Of a stretch of 64,000 bases of DNA, positions 1-12,129 are shown in pieces; position 1 is the stretch's first letter, and every line of letters starts with the position of its first letter. Origin of the DNA: Cubamyces lactineus (Eukaryota > Basidiomycota > Agaricomycetes > Polyporales > Polyporaceae). The stretch spans positions 372,001 to 436,000 of the forward strand of contig JACDTU010000020.1 in the NCBI GenBank assembly GCA_022376465.1. The letters are read 5' to 3'. A model generated the notes under the pieces. The model was not told the DNA's origin. It saw only the letters and a program-made list of their open reading frames with translations, and ran no database searches. A program made the translations under genes and the position numbers.

Positions 1-928
1 TCTCACCGGGGGTGACGGCAATGCTGTACAGTACTGTAAGTAAGGCCGGAACGAGCTACGTGTATGTTCTGACCCACTTGGCATTCCCAGACTTCGTCGG
101 ATATTGGCCCAGCCAGAACGCAGTCGTTATCGCCCACCAAGGCACAGACCCGACCCAGTTGTGAGTAGTTGTGCGACGAAGGCATCGGCTGCATCGGCTC
201 ACCGTCAGCATGCCGTATATAGCTTGTCGGACGAGACGGACATCGATATCCCCATGACCAACCTTGACAGCAGCCTATTCCCAGGCGTTTCATCCAGCGT
301 GCTCGTCCACGAAGGGTTTGCGAACGAACACGCGATTACTGCGGCGCAAATCTTGACGACAACCAAGAGCCTCATCTCGCAAAAGGGAGCGACCTCCGTC
401 ATCACCGTAAGTTGCTTCATCGGTGCCAGTTATCGAGGGTACTTTGAGGCTAAAAATCACTGTCTCTAGGTCGGCCACTCTTTGGGTGGTGCTCTTGCAG
501 AGCTTGATGCTCTCTTCATGACTTTAAACCTCCCGTCCAACATCCACGTGAAGTCCGTAACATACGGCACGCCCCGTGTCGGAAACCCCGACTATGCGTC
601 ACTATTTGATGGCAAGGTAAACCGAATCAGCATGCGTTTGAGGTTCAAAGTGCTCACAGGTGCTACAATGCAGGTTCCTGACTTTAAGCGCGTCAATAAC
701 GAGAAGGACCCCATCCCGATCGTCCCTGGCCGCTTCCTCGGTTTCCAGCACTCCCACGGGGAAGTTCACATTGTGCAGCCTGGCGAGGCCGTTTCCTGCC
801 CAGGGGATGACGATGCGACAGACTCGCAGTGCACGATCGAGACGGTCCCAAACATCACAGAGGGCAACATTCTCAATCACCTCGGCCCATACGAGGGCAT
901 TTACATTGGCACTATCTTCTGCACATAG
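1..928 (+). CDS. Secreted class-3 lipase (3' part; 5' end outside window)
   Basis: Triacylglycerol lipase/esterase of the fungal lipase-3 family, which hydrolyses ester bonds of lipids, normally outside the cell. Exons I can join: before position 35, 91-160, 223-406, 470-616 and 674-928, with GT...AG introns of 55-64 bp. The nucleophile elbow GHSLGG crosses the start of the fourth exon. The catalytic Asp is in NNEKDPIPIVP and the catalytic His is probably in NHLGPYEGIYIG near the C-terminus. The strand before the active site reads AHQGTDPTQF, typical of basidiomycete members. The protein ends in ...TIFCT and stops at 926-928. The signal peptide and N-terminus lie upstream of the window. The frame is intact in everything visible. 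Family assignment is firm; substrate is unknown. Confidence 0.9.
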
Positions 929-1085
929 AGATGTGATAGACCAGATGTCAGTTTACGACTTTAATGCATTTTCTCATGGGGTTTTGATATCAATGTGTGA
1001 GGATATCAGCTGCAGTGGACGCTGCTGGGCATTTGAGCTAGATCGTTTAGCCTCGATCTCGCTCTTACAAAGTTGCACCTCACTA

Positions 1086-1330
1086 TCATACAAGGAACAC
1101 GACAGGTGTACCTTCGATTGCGTACTCGAAAAGAGGCTCGATCACGAGTCCCTTGCTCCAAACCTTCTTGGGGTCGTACTTCGCTTTAACCTTGCGCAGG
1201 CGGGACAAATTCTCCCCAAGACACGTCCTCAAGCTTCTCGTCTCCCTGGCATATGTTCACGAACCATCCCAAGTCGCGGCCGAACAGCTCCGCGTTTTTC
1301 TGGTGTAGTACAAGTTCGTCCCGCTCGTCC
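1086..1330 (-). pseudogene. Remnant of a berberine-bridge-type FAD oxidase (C-terminal end)
   Basis: On the minus strand the last ~80 codons of a FAD-linked oxidoreductase can be read: DELVLHQKNAELFGRDLGWF, then after a frame change NLSRLRKVKAKYDPKKVW and a tail ending in VVFLV and a TGA at 1086-1088. The LRxxKxKYDPxxVW block is the usual C-terminal signature of BBE-type oxidases. The frame shifts by one base at a run of four C's (1214-1217, plus-strand view). No upstream FAD-binding domain is present; the DNA instead passes directly into the kinase-like fragment on the opposite strand. Read as a truncated relic. The family call rests on this short motif only. Confidence 0.55.
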
Positions 1331-1344
1331 GTCTTCTACCGGAG

Positions 1345-1935
1345 TAATGCGCACTTTGCAACTGGCTCTGCTCATCGGCCCTCACTTCCAGAGATACGAC
1401 GATGAGCAGGGAAAGACGGTCACGCTCACCTACAAGCGACGGCTAGCGACGGAATACCCCGTGAAGGCAGTCTTTGTCGCGGAGGCAAAGACTGACACAG
1501 AGACACGAGATGTTGTGGTCAAGTTCACGCCAGTATACGGCAAGGCCGCGCACGAACTACTCGCAAGTGCGTCCCCACCACAGGCGCCAAAGCTGCACTT
1601 TTGCGATGTCGTGGAGTCGGTCGGAATGTGGGTCGTCGTCATGGACTACGTGGAGGGCAGGGCAGTCGCCGGTGTCCTGCGAGATCCCGCACGCGTTGCT
1701 TCGCTCCAGAACGCTGTCAAGACGCTGCATGCCAACGGCTTCGTCTTTGGGGACCTCCGTAATCCGAACGTGTTGGAAGTAGAGGACGGTGTAATGCTGA
1801 TCGACTTCGACTGGTGCGGCAAGGAAGGGACGGCACGATACCCGAGCGACATCCTGCTCGAGGAGGGAGTGTGGCACGCGGGTGTGCAGCGGGGTGGACT
1901 GCTGAAATATGAGCACGACTGGTATCATTTCCACG
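1345..1935 (+). pseudogene. Truncated kinase-like (aminoglycoside-phosphotransferase-fold) fragment
   Basis: One open frame carries the C-terminal half of a small protein-kinase-like domain common in Agaricomycetes: a VAEA..TRDVVVKFTPVYG strand with the ATP-contacting Lys, a hinge VVVMDYVEG, a catalytic-loop equivalent FVFGDLRNPNVL (FGD instead of HRD) and a metal-binding VMLIDFDWCGKEG (DFD in place of DFG). It then runs through RYPSDIL to EHDW, where the homology stops at about 1930 and mariner transposase sequence takes over in the same frame. There is no N-terminal half and no credible start; the frame stays open upstream to about 660 by chance, across the oxidase remnant and the lipase. 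I infer a gene broken by transposon insertion and earlier rearrangement. Confidence 0.6.
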
Positions 1936-2330
1936 CTCTTACTGTCAACGGACCTGCGCTGGGTCCTCGTCTACATGCATAACGACCATGGCTTTAATCC
2001 GAAGGAAATTGCTCAATTAACCGGCCTTTACTTGCGTACCGTGCAGCGGATTTTGAGGCTGCACAGAGATACCGGTGATGTGGCTCCCCGAATGCGGCTA
2101 TCTCTCCCTCAAGCGAAGATTCAGCAGGAGTATCTCCAGGTCGGTTGCATGAGATGCCCGAGAAGATGACCATACTAATAATATGATTTCACCCGATTTC
2201 AATCCCGTTGAACAGGCGTTCTCCATCCCGAAGGAGCCTATACGCGGGCGTTTGAAACAGAATCTCCGAGGTACCTCACAAGCACTGAATGCGGTCGATC
2301 AGCAAGAGAAAGTAAGTCATGGTAAGTCAG
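1936..2330 (+). mobile_element. Internally deleted Tc1/mariner (IS630-like) transposon remnant
   Basis: From about 1940 the plus strand encodes DLRWVLVYMHNDHGF, then KEIAQLTGLYLRTVQRILR, the helix-turn-helix DNA-binding head of fungal Tc1/mariner transposases. After a stop, a second frame from 2183 begins ISPDFNPVEQAFS, the C-terminal (S/D)PDxNPxE block that carries the third acidic catalytic residue. The two conserved ends are only about 80 bp apart, so roughly the whole DD(E/D) core is missing. The copy is dead. I could not identify terminal inverted repeats or a TA duplication by eye. It fuses in frame to the kinase-like fragment upstream. Confidence 0.7.
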
Positions 2331-2399
2331 TAGTACGCAACATACTCGGTCACCGGCGGGCTTTGTGTGTTCGTGACGCGCTCACCGTAGGATGAGTCG

Positions 2400-2834
2400 T
2401 CGAGTGTTGCAGTGCTCGGCCTGCCCCAACGGTCACACGTCCCCTTAGCAGGACAAGCGTCAAACTATGATGGGTGCACCGACGGTCACATACCGGTTGC
2501 CACCTAGGCCCGCGGGAAGATGTCTTGACATCTTCATCTAACCAGCCACCAATGGGAATACTTCACCGGTGTGTATGCAATGCCTCGGCATCCCCAGAAG
2601 AACAATGTTTGCTGTAGATGACAAACACTGGCCCTCGCTAACCATCGGATGTTAAGACATCATCACCGCAGCCCGAGCTCGCAGCCCCGCGACGCAGCCC
2701 CTCATCTGATACACCCGTGCCGTCGCTCAAGAGGCGGACGTGGCCCTTCGCCATGGCCTAGGATGAGACGAGAACACAGCTCAGCGAACTCTACATGGAA
2801 TTGGAACAACAGCGGCGGGGTGGGCCTACTCTTG
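2400..2834. other. Intergenic, no gene seen
   Basis: No frame here resembles a protein and no repeat is obvious. It separates the transposon remnant from the TATA box of the glutathione transferase gene. Confidence 0.5.
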
Positions 2835-2842
2835 TATATAAG
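2835..2842 (+). promoter_or_regulatory. TATA box of the glutathione transferase gene
   Basis: TATATAAG, 56 bp before the ATG at 2898, a good position for a core promoter in a basidiomycete. Confidence 0.6.
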
Positions 2843-2897
2843 GGAAGTTGCCAATGTATGTACCTGTAGCACTTACCCAGGAATCCAGAGGTCGATC

Positions 2898-3886
2898 ATG
2901 TCGCAGCAGAAGAGAATTACGCTCTACAGCGCGATCGTAGGTGTCTGCGGTCTTTGTTTCAATCGTCGCTCACGAAGGGCTTTCAGGACTCCCCCTTTCC
3001 CCACAGAGTGCGTATCAGTTACATAATTTTAGCACTTCATTTTGCATTGACAATGTCGCGCAAGGTTCGCTTGGCTCTAGAGGAAGCTAATGCACAATAC
3101 GATACCATCTTGATCGACCTCATGGCCAAAGAGGAATGGTACGAAAAGAAAGTCAATCCAGCGGGAGGCAAGGTACGCTCAGGCTTACCCCATCGTTCTA
3201 CTCTCACCTGACCCAGCCGTCTGTAGGTTCCCCTTCTCGTATACGGAGGCCCTGAGCTGCACCCTGACGAGGAGCCCACCGCTGACTCTGTCAAGATCAC
3301 GGAGTCCATCATTATCCTGGAGTTCCTCGCCGACATATTCCCGGAAGCTCACCTTCTTCCCGTCGACCCCGTTCTTCGTGCGCGCGCACGCCTCTTCTGC
3401 GTCGCCGTCGATACAAAGCTGTTGAGGCCGTTCATGGGCTTTCATTTTATGGGAGTGCCGCTAGATGCTCTCTTGTCGGTGCTGGAGGAGTTCCAGGCTA
3501 TGCTTCCGCCTACCGGGTTCGTGGTTGGGAGATGGTCAATCGCGGATGCCGCCATCGCGCCGCTCCTGACGCGCTTGTTCATGGCGTTGAAGTACAACCT
3601 TGGCACCTTCACGCCTGAGGCTGCCAAGCAGGGGCTCGAGGCCTTTGAATCCCCCATGTTCGCTCGGCTGCGGCAGTACTACAAGGATCTCGTGGGACGT
3701 CCTAGCATGTCAAAGGCTTGGGATGAGGTGTGTATCATTTATGAGTCTACTAAGCGGCAGCGGACTCACTGAGATGGTTTGTCAACGCAGGAGGCTGTGA
3801 AGGCGACCTTCCAACGGCGCCTTGATAGATTCCGTAAGACAGGTATCATCAACAACGAATTGCGCCTTCCCGTTCCTGCCGAATGA
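2898..3886 (+). CDS. Glutathione S-transferase, fungal-specific (GSTFuA-like)
   Basis: Cytosolic-type glutathione transferase that conjugates or deglutathionylates xenobiotics such as wood extractives. The N-terminal thioredoxin-fold half gives RITLYSAI (exon 1), then after an intron SRKVRLALEEA, EEWYEKKVNPAGGKVP (cis-Pro before the GSH site) and a second-strand TESIIILEFLADIFPE. The all-helical half includes WSIADAAIAPLLTRLF. The EWYxxKVNPAxKVP layout is that of the GSTFuA class expanded in wood-decay fungi. Introns: one after MSQQKRITLYSAI (a GTAG/gtgtct donor and tttag acceptor near 3032 keep frame, but this junction is the least certain), about 3172-3227, and about 3728-3791. It ends in LPVPAE and TGA at 3884-3886. 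The catalytic Ser/Cys position falls at the uncertain first junction. Confidence 0.85.
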
Positions 3887-4217
3887 TGAGTTCTTGGAGT
3901 ACGTGCCATGTAGTGATTCATTGTCTACTTCCGATAGCTCGATATACTATTGATTTCGCTGCACGGTACAACCTCACGAAGCCTGAGGATGGATTTATAG
4001 AGGTTTGGTCGGGGTTACACGTCTCCGGAACGTTGGTATGCTCATCTTGAGTTCCAGTCCGGTTTGCAATGTCAAGAATACTACCCGCCGAGTGCAGTAA
4101 AGAAGACAACATTATATGGGATCTAGTGATACATTTTCCCGAGCACTCTGCAACGCTCGTACTATGTTACAATGGTCCGTGTACAGCACGCATATCAAGA
4201 GGGCAAGAGGAAAACAT
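3887..4217. other. Convergent intergenic spacer
   Basis: Lies between the ends of the glutathione transferase (plus) and BRR2 (minus). I see no gene; it should hold both 3' UTRs. Confidence 0.5.
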
Positions 4218-7200
4218 CTACTCCTCCATCGCGTCCTCATCGCTCTCCTCGCTCTCGCTATCCTCGCCCTCGGCGACGTCAATCGGGTCCAGGTCGATGT
4301 CGTGGTCCGCGCCCATGTACGAGTCGCAGATGACGTAGAGCTTGACCGCGTGCTGCCCCTGCGGCAGCGAGAATTCGAGGCGCACGGCCAGGCTGCGGTG
4401 CACGGTGACCTTCTTGATCGCCAGGAGCTGCCGGGTCTTGGGGTCGCCGATAACGATCCACCAGTTCGCGAGCTTCTTCTTGGGGTAGAAGGGCGCGACG
4501 ACCACCTCGTCATCCTCTGACGTATCCATGTCTTCGTCCGCGTCCTTGGAGAGCGAGACTTGGATAGTGATTGGCGCGCCAGCGGTGTATTCGCCCTTCG
4601 CGAGCTCGTAGTTGACGTCCAGCGTGGGGTAGGAGTTGACGAACGTTGCGACGTCGCGCCTATGGATTAACATGTCAGTACGTGACTAGTTGCAAAAACT
4701 TTGAATGATACTGACATTTGCCTTGCGTCCATTTGGAGAAGCGCGTTACGCTTGTCATCCTCCATCTCCATAATATCGTAGACGGTCTCGACACCGGCCT
4801 CCTTGCACCGCTTGACAACCTGGAGCCATTGTTAGACACGATCCTTCACATTTCAAACATGATAAGTTCGTACCTCGGGCTCGAAGTGAGGGATTTGCTT
4901 CAACGGCGAGTCTGTCTCCCAGCATGCCTGCACACACATCTGCGACAAGTCCATAGCTCCGAGCGCGTTGAGCCATGCATTCGATGACATGACGTCCACG
5001 CAGGCGGACAGCAAGTTGAGGACTTTCTCGAGGACGAGTACCTGGTCGGCGGCCAAGTCTGGTGGAAGCTGGAGACGCGAGAAGTGCGCCTGTAGCAACA
5101 AGAACGTCTTGAAGTGAGGCGCCTCGAAGTCAGCCTTCTCGAGCTTGACGGGGACGCGATCGTAGATACGGCGCAGAAGGACGTCCTCGTGGCGGCGGAT
5201 AGGGATGGACTCGAACTCCGCGGACGAGGAGACGACCTCCAGCAAGCCCTTGAGCTTCGTGCGTTCCTTCAGTGACAGCGTGTACACCTCGACCGTGACA
5301 TCTATACGAGAAACCGTCAGTGACGTGTACAATGGACGATCATGACAGACGCTCACATGAAATGTTGTAGTATGCCGCAATCATGCCCAGGTTGAGTGGC
5401 GATACATCCATCTCGTCCTCTGGTGTTGGGTCAGTCGGTTGCTACGTCATGGTCTACGAGCGGGCTTACCGATAGAGATACACTTCGAGTTGACCAGGTC
5501 GTTGAGGGTGTTCTCCACCAGCTCCGACAGATGGTCAGACAGATGCTGATGGCTGACGTTGTGAAGGTTGTAGTAGTTCGGGTTCTGCGTCATACGGCGG
5601 TAGAAGTATGTCCATGTCAAGATGTCCTATAATGGCGCGTCAGCATTCAGCATATACGGATGGCATGGCCCGCCAACTCACCATCGCGTCCTGCTTGTTC
5701 TCAATCGTCTTGACCGCGATTTCCGCCAAGAAATAGTCATGGAGCATGTGCGTCGGAAGGTGGGATTCTATGGGAAGACCCTCCGCAAGGAACTTCTTGT
5801 AGAAGTCCTTCCGAGTCTGCTGGCACATCAGCACCGCACGGCTCTTCTCGTCCTCGAGCGGGCGACAAGCGCGGCCCATCATCTGCAGAACGTCCATGAC
5901 GGGGTAGTCGACATAGCGGTGCTCTTTGCCCTCGTAATACTGGACGCCCATGATGATCACCATGTAACTCGACACGGGCAAGCTCCACGCGGTGTCCTTC
6001 GACGCGATCAGGACCTGGATAGCACCATGCTGGAAGAGGCGTTCCACGATCCGCTTGTCTTGCTTGTTGAGCGCTTCGTGGTAGTAGCCGATACCGTGCT
6101 TCAACGTCTCCTTGAGACCAGCGTCGGTGACGTGCTCCAAGTGAGGCTCGAGGTCAGCCTCCTCCACATGCAGGAAGCGTGTAGAGTTGTCGTCGGCTCC
6201 GCAGTGAGTGATGATGTCGTCGGCGGTAAGTCGGCACTGGCGGCGCGAAGGAACGAAGACGATGACGGGCTTGTGGGGGGAGTATTCGCAGATCGCGAGG
6301 TATGCGGGCTTGGACATGGCGATCATCAGGGAGGGGAAGTGGGGGATCTGGAAACTCTGGATGTGGATGTCCATGTCGAGAGGACGGGCACTGCAGACCT
6401 ATCAGCACCACATTTGAACAAATTAGTAGATGTCTCCATACCTCGGCGGGAAGTTGAAGATGGCATGCGAAGGAGCACCCATCCATTCGCCTAGATCACG
6501 CGCGTTGGCGAGGGAGACGCCGCATGCGACGATACGCGTCTTCATCTCTGTCTGGGCAGAGACATACCGAGTGCGAGAGATGACGACTTCGTATGTCGGA
6601 CCAACCTCACCACCGACAAGCTGAACCTCATCAGCAATCAATAGGCCAATGGTTTGCACGTTCTTCCTCTGACGCCATCTCCGGGACAGAACATCCCACT
6701 GTGTGCTGAGTCAGATACCTCTCAACATCACAGACAGGTTATTGTACTGACCTGGGTAGGCGTGCATATGATGAGGTCGCCCTTTTCCAGCAGCCGAAGG
6801 TCCGCGCTCGTCTCGCCAGTCAAGCTCACAATCTCCTTGCCGCCCTGGAGGTTGCCGAACCTCTTGCGCCACTCCTCGACGCGCATGTCGACCATTTCCT
6901 GATACGGCTCGATGCACACCGCCCTCTTGTGCTCGCGCTTGCTCCAGAGGCGCAACAGCGCGAACTCTGCACAGATGGTCTTGCCGCTTCCCGTAGGGGC
7001 GCCGATGAACACGTTGTCGTCGGTCGTGTAGAGCGCTTGGAAGACTTGCGTCTGAATCTTATTGAACGTCTGGATCGTCGAGGAATAGATGCTTTCGAAC
7101 TCCTTGTTGTGCAGAGCAGAGAGGGGCAAAGGCTGAAGATCGAGGAGAGGGGTCGGAGGAGGGAATTTCTCAGGGAGTATGAGGTGCTTGAATGAGATAG

Positions 7201-10200
7201 GGAGACGCGTCTCGGCGTGGAGCCAGCGGTCAGAGACGATGGAGATGTAGTAATTCGGAGGGACAGGCTCGAACATGGGAACCGTGAGCGTCACGTAGTG
7301 CTCATCCTCAGCGTACCTCTGCCGGAGAATGAAGGTGTCGTGGAAAAGGATGATCTCGCCATCGACGTCCTCGACAAGGATCCAGAAGGACTCGGCGCCA
7401 CCATGGATCTTCTCATCCCACCGGAAATCAGGGATGATGGTAAGGTCGATGCGGAGTAGCGTGCGGGTGATAGGTTGTACTTGGGCTTGCAACCTATCGG
7501 ATCATTGTCAGCCCCTGCATACATAACATCGTGCTCTTGGTGGAATCACTTACTGAAGCTTGGGGAAACTGTGCACAAGCCTGTGTACCAATCGTCCAGC
7601 GTTCTGGATGCCGATGAGCTCGCCGATCTCCGGAGGGCTCTGCGAGGAAATTAGTGACAGTCATACAACATGACGTATATGGTCTCACCAAGTCGAAGTA
7701 GCGGTACCAGGGCTGTAAAGAATTATGAGCACATGTGCATAAGACAATTTGTTGACTACGACTCACGAATTGCTTTGCTTCCGCTTTGCGGATGATCTCG
7801 GCAGGTACACCCTTGAACTGGCGCAGAGGCGTCATCGAACCCCACCTGAAATTATGATGTGAGCGCATGGCCACAAGATGGTCTCTTCCACGACTTACAT
7901 TCGCCGTTCTACCATCTTGCAGAGGTCAAGAGCCGCCTTCGCCGGTACGGCCCAGCCACGCTTCAAGCAGATCTCGAAGATAGCTCGGATGATACTGCAA
8001 ATAGACGTTCAGTTAAAAAACACGACGTACGACAAAGGCTCAGCACTCACCGTCCAGCTGACTGCTGAACATAGACCATGTCGGCAACCAGTGCGAAACC
8101 TGGAGTACAAGTCAGCGATCTACTGACGGTTATATATCGTATGCGAATACGCACCTTCCAGTTTGAGCTGCGAGATGTACGCCTGCAGAAGGACGTTGAT
8201 CTTCGCCGCAGGCTCCTCGACGGACTCCTTGACGGGAATCGGAACACGCTCGAGCAATTTGCCCAGCTCGAGTTTCTCCTGTGTAGAGAGTGAGATTCTG
8301 TACAGAAACAATACGATCCCAATAACTTACGTCCTGCCGAACCGGGATGAGCTTGAACTCGTTTGAAAGCGCGAACACACGGAACAGCTCGATCGTCGAC
8401 ATCGTCGGGCGGAGGTGCTGGTTATACGTCGCCATCGAGCTGTACGTCACGTAGTAGTGCGACGCAATGCGGCCGAGCTCCGTGCTGTGGAACCGCCCCG
8501 TCGACCGCTCGTACTTGATCAGGTGGCACTTCTCAAGCAGCGCCGCGGCGGTGTGCACGATATCCGCACGCTTTTGGACGAGCGTCGGGTCGCCCTCGAG
8601 GTAGTCCACGCCGACGCTGTACAGCACCGGGTCCTTGAGCATGCGCACGTAGAGGTAGGTGTACCCCAGCCACTGCACGGCTTCGTCGCGGTTCCGGATC
8701 GTGCCGAGGACGATCTCCGCGTTGAGGTTGTCGGTGAGCTTGGAGACGAACTGCGATTCGATCGGAAGCTGCTGGTTCATCAAGCTGAGATAGTACTGGA
8801 GCTCAGAGTGGTTCGTAATGATGATACCCTCGCCATAGGTGTCGTACTGCGGGCGACCAGCACGACCAAGCATCTGCAAAACGTCCTGAGATGATAGTTC
8901 AACCCAGCGACCCTTCTCCGGGTTGTAGATCTGGGTGCCCTTGATGATGACGGTATGCGCGGGTAGGTTGACACCCCACGCAAGCGTCGCCGTACAGACC
9001 AACACTTGCAAATGGCCATCCGCGAAGAGCTCCTCGACGAGCCCACGGTCCTCCCTCGACATACCCGCATGGTGGATACCAAAGCCGAACTGAAGTAAAT
9101 CCTTGAGGTTCGGGTCCTTGACATTGTTCGTTTCCTCAAGGAGAATCTCGCGCGTCGCGCCCTCGGGCTTGACGAACTGCGTGATGGTCTCCTTCTCGAT
9201 GGCCATGTCGCGGATGAACTTCGCAGTCTTCGCGGTCTCCTTGCGCGAGTGGACAAAGACAAGCGTCTGATTCTTCCCGGCCTGGTCGAGCACCTTCTCG
9301 TAGCAGACCTCGTTCATGACCTGGTACCGCTTGATCGCTTTCTTCTCGGTGACACCGATGAACTGCTGTTGGAGCGCGCAGGGACGGTACGATGCATCGA
9401 AGTAGAAGAGACCCTTCGCAGGATCGACACGGAGGAAGGTCGCCACGTCCTGGTAGTTCGGGAGCGTGGCCGAAAGACCGACGAGCCGCACGTACTCGTT
9501 CGTCTGCTCCATGCGACGGATGGTACGCGCGATGACGGACTCGAGGACTGGGCCACGGTCATCATGCAACAAGTGAATCTCGTCGATGATGATGAGACGT
9601 ACGAGGTTCGTGTAGCTCGTGTCCGTACTCTTACGCGTGATAACGTCCCACTTCTCCGGGGTCGTGACGATGATCTGCGTCTCCGAGATCTGCTGCTTCG
9701 TCATTTGCGAGTCGCCCGTGAGCTCCCCGACTTTGACGCCGAAGACGCCGAGTCGTGAGCTGAAGTTGCCGACCATCTCCTGGACGAGGGCCTTCATCGG
9801 AGCGATGTAGACAATCTTGAAGGAGTCTAGGTCGAAGGTTCCGGTCGCCTCGTCGCGGTACTTGCCCAGCTCGTTGAGAATAGTAAGCATAGCGACATTA
9901 GTCTAGGTTCAACATCATTAGTCGGCAACTCAAGTCCGAACGAAGGACAGACTGTATACTCACCTTGCCAGCACCAGTCGGCGCGCAAAGCAGAAGAGGC
10001 TCATCCGTGCCGAACGCGATCGGGTAGAGCTTGCTCTGAATACGGTTGAGAGTGCGATAGCCCTTGAAACCCTCGCGTGCCCACTCTGGCAAAGACTCGA
10101 TTTGAACAAAGTCCGAGTCGTTCGCGGGCTTGGACTTCGGCGCCGGTACGTGGATCTCCTCGTAGCCCTTCTTCGCGCGCTTGAACGAGCCCTCGGGAAG

Positions 10201-11529
10201 CTTGCACTTCTTGTTAGACATGAGGTGGCCGCCCTGGCTGAACGCCATGCTCTCCAGATCCACGGTCGCCTTCGGCTGGACAGTCGATCCGGGGGCGAGC
10301 GTCGCCGTCTTCGGGACCGCTTCGACCTTGGGCTTAGAATCTACGTCCATTGCGTCCGTCGCCGTCTTGGCTTTCCGGTCTCCCGCCAATTCACGCAGAA
10401 TCCAGCCAACACCCTTCTCGCGCATCGCGACCTCAATGTTGACGCGCTCGTCCGCGTCGCTACGCATAAGCTTCGTGCACCAGACGATGACATCACGGTT
10501 CTTGACGAATTTGCGGATGAGAGGGAAGTGTTGGTAGTCGAAGAGCTCCATAAGCTGGTTCTCGCAGTCGCGGACACTGGACTCTGAACCAAGGATAGAC
10601 AACACGGAGGAAGCCTTGTCTGCGGCGGTGACAGGGTCGGGGTATACTTCTGATATCTGGCGCTGGACCCAGAAGGCATCGATGGAATGTGGCGAGATGA
10701 TGTCCTTGTCGACCTGGGCTTTGCCTTGTTGTGCGGAGGAGGACCCACCAATGACCAGCTCGTCCTCGCCTTCTAAAGACTCCGGTAATGGCTCAGCACC
10801 CTCTTGCGCCTCTTCCTCCTCCTCGTCAGACTCTTCTCGGATTTCAAACCCTTCATCTTCCTCTTCCTCCTCTTCTTCCTCGTCGAAAACGACTGCGACG
10901 CCCATCTCGTCGTCAATCTCCGCCTCTTTCTTCTCCTGGTCAGGGTCGGCGACCTGCTCGTCCTCAACACCGTAGTCGGTGATCTTCTTGGACAAGTTGA
11001 TGAGCTGTGAGAACTGTTCGTTCGACACAGGACCCAAAATTTCCTCGACCTCCTTCTTCTTGTCGAAATCCTTGAGGTTCTCGTTCTTGAGCGCCTCCAG
11101 TACCATGTCAGCAGCACTGCGAACGACATCCTGCGCCTGGTCACCGAGAGCCTGGTGAACGCTAGCAAGAATGAGCTCGTAGACTTCCCGCGTCTCCGCC
11201 GTCCTTGGACGGTACGTGAGGCCCTCCACGTCCTCCGTCGCCTCGATAATGTCCGTGTAGCCGAAACCAGTCACGTCGGCCGTTCTCCGTTTCGGCTTGT
11301 CCGCGACCTCCTGCCTCTCCGCAGCCTTCTTCTTCTTCTTTTCCAGGTCTTTTGGCACCTCGCGCTGGACGCGCGAACCCATCTCCTTGGGGTCTATGCG
11401 ACCAACGAGGGATTGAGGGGCGCCATCCGGTTCCTTGTCACGGCGGGGCAAAGAGGAGCGGTCGGCAGTCAAGACGAGAGAAGAGATGGCAGCATAGTTG
11501 TAGCCTGACCAGTCCCGTTTGCCAGACAT
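4218..11529 (-). CDS. BRR2: Spliceosomal U5 snRNP RNA helicase Brr2 (SNRNP200)
   Basis: Ski2-like DExH ATPase that unwinds U4/U6 during spliceosome activation; nuclear, in the U5 snRNP and tri-snRNP. It starts [14 protein letters not shown] at 11529. The N-terminal region holds the plug and PWI-like segments ([20 protein letters not shown]) and a very acidic stretch at about residues 215-255. Cassette 1: CAPTGAGKT (split by an intron at 9903-9963), [26 protein letters not shown], then a Sec63 unit. Cassette 2: [29 protein letters not shown], then a second Sec63 unit with Ig-like end ([20 protein letters not shown]). The C-terminus is acidic, [12 protein letters not shown]. About ten short introns; no frame break seen. 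Length is about 2,150 residues, as expected. DEVQ replaces DExH in the second cassette, in line with cassette 2 being a non-processive regulatory module. Confidence 0.95.
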
Positions 11530-12129
11530 GATGGAAGCAGTAGTGAGAAGGGAGAGTAGGGGTCGTCGAGAGTGTCCTCGACGTCGTGGACGGCGTTGAA
11601 GGATGCAGGACAGTTCTGCGAACTTGTGACGCCCAAACTTTGGTCGGCAACTTCCGCTTACTCACTCAGCATCGAGCGCTTATTGGAGCCATTCCACCAC
11701 CTCGCGCAGTCGCTGCTCCCTCGGAGTCCTTCCCCTTGAGCTTGAATCTTGGTTGTATGACTTTGCCACAACAGCTATATGGTCTTGTCATGAAGAAGCC
11801 CTCCATACGTATACTTTGTTTGTGATACTAGCATAATTCGAGCGAATCCCTGACTTTGCTTCCAGAGCCAACTGAACGTCCTAACTAACTACTGCACTAG
11901 ATGCATCAAGCCCGCGTCGCGCCCCCTGAGGCCTGAGACCTGATTGCCCGACGTATCTCGTTCGCAGCGACGTTGAATGACATTTCGCTGCATTCTCGCG
12001 AAATCTACTCTGCAAGTACATTAAAAATTTACACGGAGTTCAATTCCTATGCTAATCTACAACAAGACCTGGTCAAAGTGACGTCGCCGGTATAAGTATG
12101 CTGGGCGACATGGCCCGTGGCTTGAGGAA
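11530..12129. other. Intergenic between BRR2 start and the CsbD-like gene end
   Basis: Contains the BRR2 upstream region and the 3' flank of the next minus-strand gene. Short open frames exist but none looks like a protein. No TATA box is obvious for BRR2, as is common for housekeeping genes. Confidence 0.5.

Noticed and set aside
660..1982. A 440-codon open frame on the plus strand taken as one gene
   Set aside because: Its first half overlaps the lipase exon in another frame and runs antisense through the oxidase remnant. Only the part after ~1345 has protein similarity (kinase-like), and its last codons belong to a transposon.
5622..6494. 290-codon plus-strand frame within BRR2
   Set aside because: Antisense of conserved helicase exons, rich in Val, His and Arg as expected for a shadow.
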